From contig CAMCYI010000001.1 in NCBI GenBank assembly GCA_945883845.1, positions 1 to 64,000 of the forward strand: a stretch of DNA of 64,000 nt. The letters run 5' to 3'. The position numbers and the translations under genes are program-made. Shown here piece by piece: positions 19,471-28,465 of the stretch. The DNA comes from Bacteriovorax stolpii (GTDB taxonomy: Bacteria > Bdellovibrionota > Bacteriovoracia > Bacteriovoracales > Bacteriovoracaceae). The stretch's first letter is position 1. Each line of letters starts with the position of its first letter. A model generated the notes under the pieces. That model did no database searches and had not been told where the DNA came from. It saw nothing but the letters and a program-made list of their open reading frames with translations.

Positions 19471-19725
19471 CGTTTTAAGACGCGTTTTGTCACCATGAAA
19501 TGACTCTAAACTCGGTAAATTATTCACCTTTTAGGCTGCGCGTGATGAGTAATCTTTTCAAAAATTCGTCATTGTAAAGTCTCTGGCTTTCCATCCCTAT
19601 GGGATCTCTTTATAAATCGCTCATAAGACTTTTTGAATTTGAAGATTGCCAGTGTTGGCCTCAGGTTTGGATTGTTAGGGGGGAGAATGAACCAGGATGG
19701 ATCGTTCTAAAAATTGAGGGGAACA

Positions 19726-19998
19726 ATGATTAAGCAGGAAAACGTCATCGAGCTGGGTAATTTTAAAGATTACAAAGATGCCCGGGCCCAGGAGAAAAGA
19801 TACGAATCGTATCTGAAGTCACTGGCAAATTCGCAACTCGAACTCGAAGTGAACACTCTTTTAGATGAGTTCGCTGAGGACAAGCAGGACAAAAATTATT
19901 TCTCGCGAGGACAATTGATCCTTCGGGAAATCCGCTCAAGAGCTCACGCCTCCGTGAGAAGAAAAATCGACATGCTGACTGACTTAAGATTGCTCTAA
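19726..19998 (+). CDS. Small hypothetical protein, 90 residues
   Basis: A small, charged, mainly helical protein that I do not recognise. The start ATG at 19726 is preceded by GAGGGG, while an in-frame earlier start at 19714 has none. It carries several acidic and basic residues (YKDARAQEKRYESYL, then HASVRRKIDML). A hairpin follows 5 bases after the stop. No signal peptide or membrane segment. Its surroundings (Dps, HPt, other small proteins) suggest a stress or regulatory gene, as inference only. The 255 bases between the peroxiredoxin terminator and this gene hold no other gene. Confidence 0.7.
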   Translation: MIKQENVIELGNFKDYKDARAQEKRYESYLKSLANSQLELEVNTLLDEFAEDKQDKNYFSRGQLILREIRSRAHASVRRKIDMLTDLRLL

Positions 19999-20002
19999 AG
20001 AA

Positions 20003-20027
20003 CAGAGGCCCCCAAAAGGGGCCTCTG
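20003..20027 (+). terminator. Terminator-like hairpin
   Basis: A perfect ten-pair stem CAGAGGCCCC and GGGGCCTCTG with loop CAAAA. The following bases (TCATTCTG) are only partly T-rich, so it may act on both strands, for the genes ending at 19998 and 20055. Confidence 0.7.
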
Positions 20028-20054
20028 TCATTCTGCCTGAGATCTGGCTACGAC

Positions 20055-20495
20055 CTAGATATTGGCAGAGTAATCGTCGGAAAGGTCTTTACCTGTTCGA
20101 CGAGGCCGAGTTGTACGATTCTTCTGAACACCTGTATCGACATCACTATCAAAACTAACTTCGTCTTCATCAAGATCAGCATCTTCTTTGTCAGTGTTGC
20201 CTTCTTTCTTGGCCGGAGATCCTGTGTTTTTTAATGGCTGCTTCTGCATCTGTTGAGTTTGATTTAAACCTGGATCTGAGGAAGCGGTTCCGTTGCTGCC
20301 GAACTTCCCCTTTTCTCTGACTCCGCTTCGATCGAGATCAATCTCGCGATTGTCGCCGAGCTTACCTGGATTAATTTCATTTCTTTGCTGGTTAGAATCG
20401 AAGTTATTTTCGTCATTCGATCCAGTTTCATTTTTTTCATAATCGCGGGAAGGATTCTTTTTAATATCTTTCCCTTTGTTTGGTTGCGTTTGCAT
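20055..20495 (-). CDS. Disordered, Asn/Gln-rich charged protein
   Basis: About 146 residues, almost without hydrophobic residues, rich in Asn, Gln, Asp, Lys and Gly (SNDENNFDSNQQRNE, later DKEDADLDEDEVSFDSD), so very likely intrinsically disordered. There is no signal peptide. The start is the ATG at 20495, because an ATG 12 bases earlier sits inside the GGAGG ribosome site. It resembles the hydrophilic stress-type proteins in composition, but I cannot name a family. Confidence 0.65.
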   Translation of the reverse strand: MQTQPNKGKDIKKNPSRDYEKNETGSNDENNFDSNQQRNEINPGKLGDNREIDLDRSGVREKGKFGSNGTASSDPGLNQTQQMQKQPLKNTGSPAKKEGNTDKEDADLDEDEVSFDSDVDTGVQKNRTTRPRRTGKDLSDDYSANI

Positions 20496-20763
20496 ATAGG
20501 CCTCCATGTTAAATCAGTAGGAAAAAACCTACTCACTACACTACATATCAGCAGATCAGGTGCCAGAATTTGCTGCACACCTTCGTCATCATTTTAAAAT
20601 CTTAGAGAGAGAATTCTCGAGTATCAAAATAAGTTATTTAAGATCCAGAGGGGAATATATCCCCGCATTCAAATAAAACTGAAATGCTAACCTGATGATA
20701 AATGACAAAAAATCCATGGCATCGTTGTTGCTCTTTCTACAGCAGTAAGAAGGAGTGTGAGCT

Positions 20764-21330
20764 ATGTCTTCACGCATGATTATAGGGGCCACCATGGCGA
20801 TCATGGGCCTCGTCTTTGCTTCGAGTTGTTCTCATGACGCAAAAAAAAAGTCTCCAAACGACTCCTCAAGGGACCTCGCAGGCCTTGGCGAAAGTTCCTT
20901 CACTACCGTCGAGTTTCCGAAAGGCCAGTCGGAGTTGAGCGTGGCGGGACAGAAAGAATTGCTGAGATTCATCACAGAAATCCGGAAGAAACACTCTTCC
21001 ATTGAAGAGATCAAGGTTCTCGCCTGGTCAGATCAAGAGTACCCAACACGGACAAGCACATCTTCCCCAAGAGATGTGATCCTGGCCAATGAGCGTGCCT
21101 CTGAAGTCACGAGGATCCTCGAGATGAATCTCAAAGGTCAGGAGGATATTCAGGCCTTCAATATGGCGAGGAGGCCGGGAATGCTCAATGAAGCGTTCCG
21201 GACTGAGGACTATTCTATGAAAAAGAACGTTGAGATGGCAGGGGCCACGACAACGAGAAACAATAAGGGCCAGATGTCCTACAGTAAGGCGTCTAAAGCC
21301 GTCATCATAATCGATTATAACCGTCCCTGA
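20764..21330 (+). CDS. OmpA-like lipoprotein
   Basis: A 188-residue lipoprotein with lipobox FASSC (Cys at about residue 22) and AAGGAG before the ATG. The body (FPKGQSELSVAGQKELLRFI, then IKVLAWSDQE, then LANERASEVTRIL) follows the beta-alpha-beta pattern of the OmpA peptidoglycan-binding domain, with the usual Asp/Arg positions partly changed. It may tether the outer membrane to the wall. It is 21 bases upstream of dps on the same strand, and the two may be co-transcribed. Confidence 0.65.
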   Translation: MSSRMIIGATMAIMGLVFASSCSHDAKKKSPNDSSRDLAGLGESSFTTVEFPKGQSELSVAGQKELLRFITEIRKKHSSIEEIKVLAWSDQEYPTRTSTSSPRDVILANERASEVTRILEMNLKGQEDIQAFNMARRPGMLNEAFRTEDYSMKKNVEMAGATTTRNNKGQMSYSKASKAVIIIDYNRP

Positions 21331-21351
21331 ATTGCACACCTAGGAGGACAT

Positions 21352-21873
21352 ATGACAAATAAAATTGAACCTGATTTCAGCCAAACAGTTTCCGAGATGA
21401 ACATCGGAATTTCAGAGAAAGACCGCAAACTCGTTTGCAAAAGTCTTTCCAGACTTCTCTCAGACTCTTATCTCCTGTACCTGAAAACTCAGAACTATCA
21501 CTGGAACGTGACAGGTCCACAGTTCCAGACACTCCATATTCTCTTCGAGAATCAGTATAAGGATCTCGCTGAGGCAGTCGATGTGATTGCAGAACGTATT
21601 CGTGCTCTCGGTGAATTTGCGCCGGGTTCGTTCACTGCATTTTCAAAGTTTACTTCTATCAAAGAAGAAACAGCCGTTCCGACAGCTGAGGAAATGATCC
21701 AGAACCTCGTTCAAGGTCACGAAGCAATCGTTAGTTCAGCACGTGAAACAATCGCCCTCACAGATACTTGTGAAGATGATGTCACTGCAGATTTGATGGT
21801 TGAAAGAATGAATGTTCACGAGAAAGCTGCGTGGATGCTCAGAAGTTTGATTTCACCAAATCGTTCTCACTAA
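21352..21873 (+). CDS. dps: Dps ferritin-like DNA-protection protein
   Basis: A 173-residue ferritin-like protein. The ferroxidase motif is YHWNVTGPQFQTLH, followed by FENQYKDLAEAVDVIAERIR with the metal-binding Asp and Glu residues. The family forms 12-mer shells that oxidise and store iron, removing peroxide and shielding DNA. AGGAGGAC precedes the ATG. It has no Lys-rich DNA-binding tail of its own, in contrast to the H1-tailed peroxiredoxin. Confidence 0.92.
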   Translation: MTNKIEPDFSQTVSEMNIGISEKDRKLVCKSLSRLLSDSYLLYLKTQNYHWNVTGPQFQTLHILFENQYKDLAEAVDVIAERIRALGEFAPGSFTAFSKFTSIKEETAVPTAEEMIQNLVQGHEAIVSSARETIALTDTCEDDVTADLMVERMNVHEKAAWMLRSLISPNRSH

Positions 21874-21875
21874 GA

Positions 21876-22055
21876 TTACTGACGGGTAGCTTTACCTATG
21901 AGTGAACGAAGAGTGGATGTTTTAAGTGCTTTTGATTGAACTGATTCTGATTCAAGGGTCAGTGAAGAACCAAGGAGCTTCTGCAAAGAATCTCTAAGGA
22001 GCTTTCGCTGACCCGCGGTCATATCCTGTTTCACCGACTTGATTTTTTCTTTCAT
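21876..22055 (-). CDS. Small hypothetical protein, 59 residues
   Basis: Start ATG at 22055 with AAAGGTC upstream; longer in-frame starts lack such a site. Basic, helical and without signal peptide (TAGQRKLLRDSLQKLL). The family is not recognised. It ends 3 bases from the end of dps on the opposite strand. Low confidence that it is expressed. Confidence 0.5.
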   Translation of the reverse strand: MKEKIKSVKQDMTAGQRKLLRDSLQKLLGSSLTLESESVQSKALKTSTLRSLIGKATRQ

Positions 22056-22193
22056 ATTGACCTTTGTTGCCCAGAAGAACAGCAATCTTCAGGCCACAAC
22101 CTGATGCAAAGTCAAAGACTGGAGATTTGGGAAGAGTTAAAAAAACATGATGAAAAATGTGGGGAAAAACTGATGCGAATGGGGCAATCGGGA

Positions 22194-22469
22194 CTAATGA
22201 AGACTGGTTTGAGCTTGCTGAATCATGTCTTCCATTTTTTCGAGCAAAGAATTGAGTGATTCTTTATCGCGATTAAGAGCAGCTTTTTCAATTTCAATAC
22301 CCAAACCCGCCATTTGCGGGAATTCGAAAGTTATTGCATTACCTTTAACCTGATGTCCAAGCTTGGCAGCGTCTCTGTAGTCTTCCTGAGATAATAAAAT
22401 CCTCAATTTTTCAATATCTTGAGTCCGCCTCTTCAGATATTTAATTTTGAGATCTATAGGTACATGCAT
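22194..22469 (-). CDS. HPt phosphotransfer protein
   Basis: A 91-residue free histidine phosphotransfer domain. The phospho-accepting His39 is in LGHQVKGNAITFEF, followed by the typical helix pair (AGLGIEIEKAA). It would pass phosphate between a hybrid kinase and a response regulator. No kinase or regulator gene adjoins it. The closest regulators are at 12.7 kb and the kinase at 62.5 kb, so the partner cannot be told from position. Confidence 0.85.
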   Translation of the reverse strand: MHVPIDLKIKYLKRRTQDIEKLRILLSQEDYRDAAKLGHQVKGNAITFEFPQMAGLGIEIEKAALNRDKESLNSLLEKMEDMIQQAQTSLH

Positions 22470-22642
22470 GTTTGGATTTATCCTTTCCGTAGCCTTCTAT
22501 TTTACCCGCCTCATTCTCAGTGGCAAATACTGAGGTCATAATTTATCTTAAAGCGAGCCTAGTGCGTTGTGTAAACTTTTCAAGAACTCTTAATTTAAAC
22601 GTGATTTCGAGTATAAGAAACTCCTTCTTTCGGAGATAGCAC

Positions 22643-23176
22643 ATGAAATGGCCGGCATATTTTCTACTGATAATTTTAGTGGTTGCTTGTGACCCTTACG
22701 GATTCGGATTTAAGCTCAATCCGGCCACGATTCTCGGTGATGCTTTCGAGGCCATTCAGACTGAAAGCAAGGCCTCTTTCTTACGGGTTTCCGGGAAGGA
22801 AGCGTTTTGCATCTACGGCAACGACGAAGGAATGGCCTACCTGAAAAGGCACGCAACGATCAACGAAAGCGATATCAAACTCAATCTGAAACTTCTCAAA
22901 GAAACCTACTTCGATATCCCGGAATACGTAGGCTACTGGTCATACTTTAATCAGCGCTACATGATGGACGTAATTGATCGCAAAAGTGAAGATGTTCTCA
23001 TCCAGGTCGTTGTCGATTGCCACTACGGAATGGATGGGCAAAAAAACGCAAATCACAGACGTCTTAAACGTGAAAAATACCGACGCAAGGAATGTAAGCT
23101 CACAAAGATTCTTCCAAAATCCTTTGAGGCACTTAAGCTACCGACGAAATGTAATGTCCTGAAGGTCGATCTATAA
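22643..23176 (+). CDS. Lipoprotein of unknown function, 177 residues
   Basis: A signal with lipobox (LLIILVVACDPYG, Cys at about residue 16) at the N terminus. The mature part has two further Cys (EAFCIYG, DCHYGM), a tyrosine-rich centre and a basic segment (HRRLKREKYRRKECK). No family recognised. The start ATG is preceded by CGGAG. Its last 6 bases overlap the convergent PilZ gene. Confidence 0.65.
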   Translation: MKWPAYFLLIILVVACDPYGFGFKLNPATILGDAFEAIQTESKASFLRVSGKEAFCIYGNDEGMAYLKRHATINESDIKLNLKLLKETYFDIPEYVGYWSYFNQRYMMDVIDRKSEDVLIQVVVDCHYGMDGQKNANHRRLKREKYRRKECKLTKILPKSFEALKLPTKCNVLKVDL

Positions 23177-23740
23177 CCACTGCAGACTTTTGTAGTCCTG
23201 AGTGATTTCCATTCTCAATCTGGCGATTTTATCACTGCTCTTATAGCCGAGGATGCGTGCGAGTGCTCGTGTTCTGGATTTCGTTTCTTCATCCGTATTG
23301 AACGAATCTACCAGAGTCTGCAGATAGACGAGATTTGAAGAAAAATGGGCAACGTAGCGCTCGATGATTTCCCGATGTGCAGGATCCAGAAAGACAAAAC
23401 TCAAACCAAAACGTGATTTGAAAATGTTTTCCAGATCCTGAGAGAGTTGATCTCGTCTGACCATTTTCGCCCGGGTCTTGATGATCGTTACTTCCAGCTG
23501 ATCCCGAGAAAAAGTCTGCAGACGGTAAAGGCTCAGGTCTTTCATCAGGGGGAAAGTGCTGACGGGAAACACCAAAGCCACTTCATCTTTGGTGGGAAAA
23601 CTGGGAAGAAAATCCAGCAGCATTCCCTCTTCAGAAATGTTCCGCGCGGATGCTTTCAGCACGTTCTCACCGTCAGAATAAATGATGTCTTCACGATAAG
23701 GAGCGCGAAGATACCTTCTTTGGTACTGACCGTTCATCAT
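23171..23740 (-). CDS. PilZ-domain protein
   Basis: A 189-residue cytoplasmic protein. The N-terminal domain has the c-di-GMP binding signature in two parts, RRYLRAPYRE and ARNISEEGMLLDF, the second matching the (D/N)xSxxG box. A helical C-terminal part of about 80 residues is unassigned. It likely senses cyclic di-GMP. Its ATG overlaps the phoH stop codon in ATGA, so translation is coupled to phoH. Confidence 0.83.
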   Translation of the reverse strand: MMNGQYQRRYLRAPYREDIIYSDGENVLKASARNISEEGMLLDFLPSFPTKDEVALVFPVSTFPLMKDLSLYRLQTFSRDQLEVTIIKTRAKMVRRDQLSQDLENIFKSRFGLSFVFLDPAHREIIERYVAHFSSNLVYLQTLVDSFNTDEETKSRTRALARILGYKSSDKIARLRMEITQDYKSLQWL

Positions 23741-25056
23741 AAGAGCTTCGAGGCAATCTCCGAGAGTGGCGAACGTTCACCGACCGAGAGTTTCACGTGA
23801 GCGACGATCTCTTCACCTTTAAGTTTATCAATGGTGTAAACGAGACCGTTGTTGAGTGAATCCAGGTACGGGTTATCGATCTGTTCAGAGTCACCTGTGA
23901 GAACGATCTTCGTTCCTTCACCAGCACGCGTGATGATCGTCTTGATCTCATGCGGGGTTAAGTTCTGAGACTCATCCACAATCATGAACTGCTGAGGAAG
24001 TGAGCGACCGCGGATGTATGTGAGTGGTTCAACGTGGAGGAGCCCCTGGTTAATGAGCTCATCCCAGGTCGTCATCTCGTTACGTGCGCGCTGGTTTCCG
24101 AAGAGGAAATCGATGTTATCGAAGATCGGCTGCATCCATGGACCCAGTTTCTCAGAAATATCTCCCGGCAAGAAACCCAGGTCGCGACCCATAGGAACGA
24201 TCGGGCGTGAAACGAGGACACGCGAATAGTTTTGTTTTGTGATCGCACATTCGAGACCAGCAGCAATCGCAAGAAGGGTCTTCCCTGTTCCAGCTTTACC
24301 AACAAGTGACACGAGGTTGATCTCATTGTTCAGGAGAGCATCGAGAGCGAACTGCTGCTCAATGTTCTTCGGATGAATTCCCCACACGCCTTCTTTTGGC
24401 TTGATGAGAGGAACAATCCCGCCTTTCTTCGCATGGAAACGGCCGAGAACCTTTTTGAAAGGATTATTTTTATCAACGAGAATAAGATATTCATTCGGAT
24501 AAATATTCTGAACATCACCTGGTTCAATTTTCAGGAAGCGCTCTTTTTCAAACTCTTCAATTTTCTCAAGATCAAAACCAACCTGTCGCTGACCAGAGTA
24601 GAGTTCATCAACAGTAACGTCAGTCGTCTCATAATCTTCAGCGTGAATATTCACAGCATCTGATTTCAGACGAAGGTTGATGTCTTTGGTGATGAGAGTG
24701 ACATTATCGCCGGCATCTTTGAGATGCATGGCCGAAGCGAGAATGAGGTTATCGTTCACATCGAGTTTCAGGCCCTGAGTACTGGTACCTTTGTACTCTT
24801 TGGTGACACTGACCTGGAGGGAACCGCCATTATCGAGTGTGATTCCGTTAAAGAGTGATCCCTTACTCCTGAATCCATCAATGAGACGTGAAAAATAACG
24901 GGCGTTACGGCCATTTTCGTTTTGATCTTTTTTAAATCGATCGAGTTCTTCAATAACAGTGAGAGGAATGAAAACTTTGTTTCCAGTGCCGAACTTGTTA
25001 ATGGCGAGTGGGTCGAGCAACAGGACGTTTGTGTCCAAAATGAAAGTTTTATTCAA
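23737..25056 (-). CDS. PIN-PhoH protein (YlaK/PhoH2-like)
   Basis: About 439 residues. The N-terminal PIN nuclease domain (FILDTNVLLLDP, and later Asp residues in VTLITKDINLRLK) is fused to the PhoH ATPase (SLVGKAGTGKTLLAIAAGLE, then FMIVDESQNLTPHE). Such proteins are known as RNA helicase/nuclease toxins or RNA-processing factors. I place the start at TTG (25056), since the ATG at 25074 overlaps the ribosome site AGGAGGAG, leaving four bases before the TTG; see findings. The PilZ gene follows with coupled translation. Confidence 0.88.
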   Translation of the reverse strand: MNKTFILDTNVLLLDPLAINKFGTGNKVFIPLTVIEELDRFKKDQNENGRNARYFSRLIDGFRSKGSLFNGITLDNGGSLQVSVTKEYKGTSTQGLKLDVNDNLILASAMHLKDAGDNVTLITKDINLRLKSDAVNIHAEDYETTDVTVDELYSGQRQVGFDLEKIEEFEKERFLKIEPGDVQNIYPNEYLILVDKNNPFKKVLGRFHAKKGGIVPLIKPKEGVWGIHPKNIEQQFALDALLNNEINLVSLVGKAGTGKTLLAIAAGLECAITKQNYSRVLVSRPIVPMGRDLGFLPGDISEKLGPWMQPIFDNIDFLFGNQRARNEMTTWDELINQGLLHVEPLTYIRGRSLPQQFMIVDESQNLTPHEIKTIITRAGEGTKIVLTGDSEQIDNPYLDSLNNGLVYTIDKLKGEEIVAHVKLSVGERSPLSEIASKLL

Positions 25057-25106
25057 AAAACTCCTCCTATCCATGGGGAATAACTCTTGGATTTTAGGAT
25101 AGGAAA

Positions 25107-26219
25107 TTAAGCGTCGAATGAAAAGTCAAATAAGCTCGCGTAGATAATGAATCGCTTCCCTTGCACTTGCTGGTATTTGGAACCCAGTTCCACGTCGTAA
25201 AAGCCGGCCGTAACCTTGAGAATGAATAAATCAAGCATAGCACCATAACTAAGGTAACCACTGTTCACGCCCGCCATGAGTTTGATTCCCGGAAGACCGA
25301 GCTCTGCCCCTAGACGCAGTCGCTTTCCGGTATCCATCTGTTCGTTCAGCCCGCGAACATCAAGCGAAAGAATGTAGTGAAAAATTTTGTAATCCTGCCC
25401 CGCCGCCATTCCAAAGTTAAACTGGCTTCGGATGTCAGAGACTTTAAGATCGTCGGGGTTTTTGTCGACCTTGAAACTTGTACCGCCCACGTCCAGCGCA
25501 GAAAGACCCATCACGAACTGAGATCCGTTACCACGGACAATGTGCTCAAGTCCGATGTCTCCACCGTATCCCTGTCCTTTCGTTTTTCCGAGAGCTGCAA
25601 CAATGTCCTCGATTTTTTTCTTTCCGAGGGCGGAAGTCACTGTCGTGCCGGTTAAAGACATCGAGTCATTTATCCCGCTTCGTTCAATGTACTTACCGGT
25701 GATCCCGATGGAGGTCTGGGTTCCGGTTTTAGTTTTTTTTGAGAGCCTGTCAGGGCCAAGGGGAATTCCAAACCCGATCATGACACCTTTATCCTGTCGT
25801 ATATCGATGTCGAGAATCGGCTGCGCGCGGTTTCGTAACAGAAGGTCGTAACTCTGGCTGGAGATAAAAGAAACACCGACGTTAAAGAGCTTGAACCCCG
25901 GAGCAAAACCAGCACTGGCGTGAACCGGATAATCCATCAGGACTTTTGAAGCTCCAACGGGTTCATCCGGAAAATCCTTGAAGCGATCGAGATCAGAAAG
26001 AATATTTGTTCCACTCAATTGCGGGTTGATAGGAAAAAGTTTGAAATCATTTTTAGGGCGCGCGAGTGAAGCCGGATTGTAAAAAAGGGTGAACTCATCA
26101 TCGTTCACAGCAGTGAATGCGTCACCCATGAGAAGACCTTTCGGCGAACGCATGGTGTAGGGATAATCGAAAGCGAAGGCCTGAATCGATAACAGGAACA
26201 GGATGAGAATAAACTTCAT
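25107..26219 (-). CDS. Outer-membrane-type protein, 370 residues
   Basis: Signal peptide (ILFLLSIQAFAF) followed by strands with alternating hydrophobic residues and short turns. The beginning SPKGLLMGDAFTAVNDDEF and FYNPASLAR resembles the PorV/FadL-type barrel family, in which the N-terminal part folds into the pore. The last residues IYASLFDFSFDA are strand-like. The start codon overlaps the end of the upstream lipoprotein gene by 4 bases. Function unknown; a pore or assembly factor is inferred. Confidence 0.65.
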   Translation of the reverse strand: MKFILILFLLSIQAFAFDYPYTMRSPKGLLMGDAFTAVNDDEFTLFYNPASLARPKNDFKLFPINPQLSGTNILSDLDRFKDFPDEPVGASKVLMDYPVHASAGFAPGFKLFNVGVSFISSQSYDLLLRNRAQPILDIDIRQDKGVMIGFGIPLGPDRLSKKTKTGTQTSIGITGKYIERSGINDSMSLTGTTVTSALGKKKIEDIVAALGKTKGQGYGGDIGLEHIVRGNGSQFVMGLSALDVGGTSFKVDKNPDDLKVSDIRSQFNFGMAAGQDYKIFHYILSLDVRGLNEQMDTGKRLRLGAELGLPGIKLMAGVNSGYLSYGAMLDLFILKVTAGFYDVELGSKYQQVQGKRFIIYASLFDFSFDA

Positions 26220-27169
26220 TGCAGGCCCGCTTCGAACAGGAGCGCGAAAATGAGCTCCATGTTGTCAGACTCTGTGGAAGTCAGCATGAGTTTTTCACAT
26301 TCAATCTGTGAAGTCGTATAAAGCAAAGTTTCAAGTGTAGCATCTGATGCGATGGCCGTATCCCGCAAGTCATTTATTTCATCACCTGCTGTCGCGATAT
26401 CCTTGAACACATCACTAGTGGAGACATCGAGATTGTTGAGGATGTCCAGGATGTTCGTGAAAAGCATGAGGCCTTCACATCGTCTGCGATTCCCTCTCAC
26501 TGCGTTTGGAGCCGTGATCGAGAGACCTGCATGGCCTGCAATATTTCCGTTACAACTTCCCCCGGTAGCAGCGCGAACGATCTGTGCGTTCGCATAAGTG
26601 TAATCAATAAAGCACGCATTCGTTCCGGAGCCTGCACCTTTTACACCTGAAGCATTTACGTCACCGTAGAGGTTGATGAATTTTCCAAGCTGCACGAGTG
26701 AATAAACAAGAACCTGAATTCCTGTGTCTCCGGCCTTGCGGGGACCGAAATCATCAGTCCGTTGCCTCTGAGAAGGCTGTTTATCTCCATCTGTCAAAAT
26801 CGTTCCGATAGCTGTGCGCATGTCTTTGTAGTGATTCGAATCAGGAGTACTTTCAGCCGAGAGTGAGAGGATGGAGAGAGATTTCATGATGTCTTCAAAC
26901 GATGACGTATCAATGGCCTGGACGTCATCAGAGATAAAATCAATCATGTCGAAGTCCGCACGACAGGCATAGGCCGAAGAAAGAACTTCAAGATAAATGG
27001 CATTGTCAGGTTGATTACCAACCTCTTCTAGAACATCAATGGCCTTGTCACACTCTTCATCGGAGAGATATGTGAGGGCCTGATCAATGGCGTCCATGAC
27101 TTTCTGATCAGTTGTTTTCGCACAACCGATCAACATGAAGCTGAGAATGAAAATGACGAGCGTTTGCAA
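26216..27169 (-). CDS. Lipoprotein of unknown function, 317 residues
   Basis: The lipobox is IGCAK (Cys at about residue 16). Then comes a helical region of 100 residues, possibly with TPR-like repeats (AIDVLEEVGNQPDNAIYLEVL), and a Gly/Ala-rich middle with several Cys. No family recognised. Its 3' end overlaps the barrel gene in a translational coupling, so the two products likely act together at the outer membrane. Confidence 0.65.
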   Translation of the reverse strand: MQTLVIFILSFMLIGCAKTTDQKVMDAIDQALTYLSDEECDKAIDVLEEVGNQPDNAIYLEVLSSAYACRADFDMIDFISDDVQAIDTSSFEDIMKSLSILSLSAESTPDSNHYKDMRTAIGTILTDGDKQPSQRQRTDDFGPRKAGDTGIQVLVYSLVQLGKFINLYGDVNASGVKGAGSGTNACFIDYTYANAQIVRAATGGSCNGNIAGHAGLSITAPNAVRGNRRRCEGLMLFTNILDILNNLDVSTSDVFKDIATAGDEINDLRDTAIASDATLETLLYTTSQIECEKLMLTSTESDNMELIFALLFEAGLQ

Positions 27170-27232
27170 GGTTTCTCCTCTGAAAATATTATAATTCAGA
27201 GGAGAAACTCACCCTATCCGGTTAAAACTGCC

Positions 27233-28450
27233 TCAAGCGTGATTGAGATACCTGATGATTTTAATCAAAGCTTCCTGAAACGGAATTTCTTCAATCACGA
27301 GCGATAAGCGGGCGGAATTGGGTATACCAAAATCGTGCCCCGGCACAACGGCCACACCTTCGTTATTCAAAAGTTCATCGGCGATGAGTAAAGAGTGATC
27401 CTCTCCATCTGCCGCATACTTCTTAAACATCGGAGTCCGGCTAAAATCGAGCATGAAATAGAAGGCCGAGGTACTTTGATACCAGCAATGACCAAGGTTA
27501 CCTTCACGGAATTTTTCCCTTAAAAAAGCAGCATTCAGACGAATGTGACTCTTCACAGGCCCCAGAAAGTTCTCAACATTTTTCAGATCGAAATCGATCA
27601 GCGCACGTTGAATGAGTGAGTTTGGTCCAGATGTTGTCTGGCCCTGGATGCGTGACATGGCCTCGACAACATTCGCAGGTGCGATGGCATAACCAATACG
27701 AAGACCAGTTGATGCGAGTGTTTTTGAAATCGCATGAATGATCACAGTTCGCTGGAGAAGTGAGTTATCGTACTGGTAAAAATAAGTGGGCTTCGGATCG
27801 AAATAACAGATTTCCGAATACACTTCGTCACTGATGACGATGACGTCTGGATTCTGGCGCATGAACTGAGCAAACTCTTTCATCCAGGCTTCAGAGTAGT
27901 GAACACCTGATGGATTATTCGGACTGTTAATGATGATGGCCTTCGTCCGTGGAGTCATTTCACGAGTGATGTCTTCAATCGCAGGAACGAAAGCATCGAA
28001 CACATTGGACTTAACAGTCTTTGGAATTCCTCCCCAGAATTTCACCATCTCCGGATAAGAAACCCAGTATGGAGCGAGAAGAATCACTTCATCACCCGGA
28101 TCAATGATGGCACCGAGAGCGTTGTATATTGAATGCTTGGAACCGTTACTGATAATCGCATCCCAACCCGTTTCAAAAATATCAACCGGAAGGTTGCGGG
28201 ATTTCTCAATGTACTTGATCAATTTTTTTCTGAGGGCCATGAACCCCGCAGATGGCGAGTACTGATAACTCTTGAGAAAATTTAGCTGATGGTGAACTTT
28301 GTCGACAAACTCCAGCATAGGTTTGATAGGCAGCTGGCCACCGGAAAGATTATAAATAACCTTACCTTCATCAGCAAGCTGAAGGGCCTTTTCATTGAGC
28401 TTCATGGTGATACTATCTTGTATCCCCTTAACGCGTGAACTGAGTAACAT
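27233..28450 (-). CDS. Class I PLP-dependent aminotransferase (aspartate aminotransferase-like)
   Basis: A 405-residue fold-type I enzyme. The PLP-binding lysine is in ISKTLASTGLRIGYA. Other motifs are SPNNPSG, VISDEVYSEICY, and the pyridine-ring Asp region. It would move amino groups between an amino acid and a 2-oxo acid; the exact substrate cannot be read from the sequence. It is the third gene of an rsmD, coaD, aminotransferase group with gaps of 15-33 bases. Confidence 0.88.
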   Translation of the reverse strand: MLLSSRVKGIQDSITMKLNEKALQLADEGKVIYNLSGGQLPIKPMLEFVDKVHHQLNFLKSYQYSPSAGFMALRKKLIKYIEKSRNLPVDIFETGWDAIISNGSKHSIYNALGAIIDPGDEVILLAPYWVSYPEMVKFWGGIPKTVKSNVFDAFVPAIEDITREMTPRTKAIIINSPNNPSGVHYSEAWMKEFAQFMRQNPDVIVISDEVYSEICYFDPKPTYFYQYDNSLLQRTVIIHAISKTLASTGLRIGYAIAPANVVEAMSRIQGQTTSGPNSLIQRALIDFDLKNVENFLGPVKSHIRLNAAFLREKFREGNLGHCWYQSTSAFYFMLDFSRTPMFKKYAADGEDHSLLIADELLNNEGVAVVPGHDFGIPNSARLSLVIEEIPFQEALIKIIRYLNHA

Positions 28451-28465
28451 ACGATCTCTCTTGAT

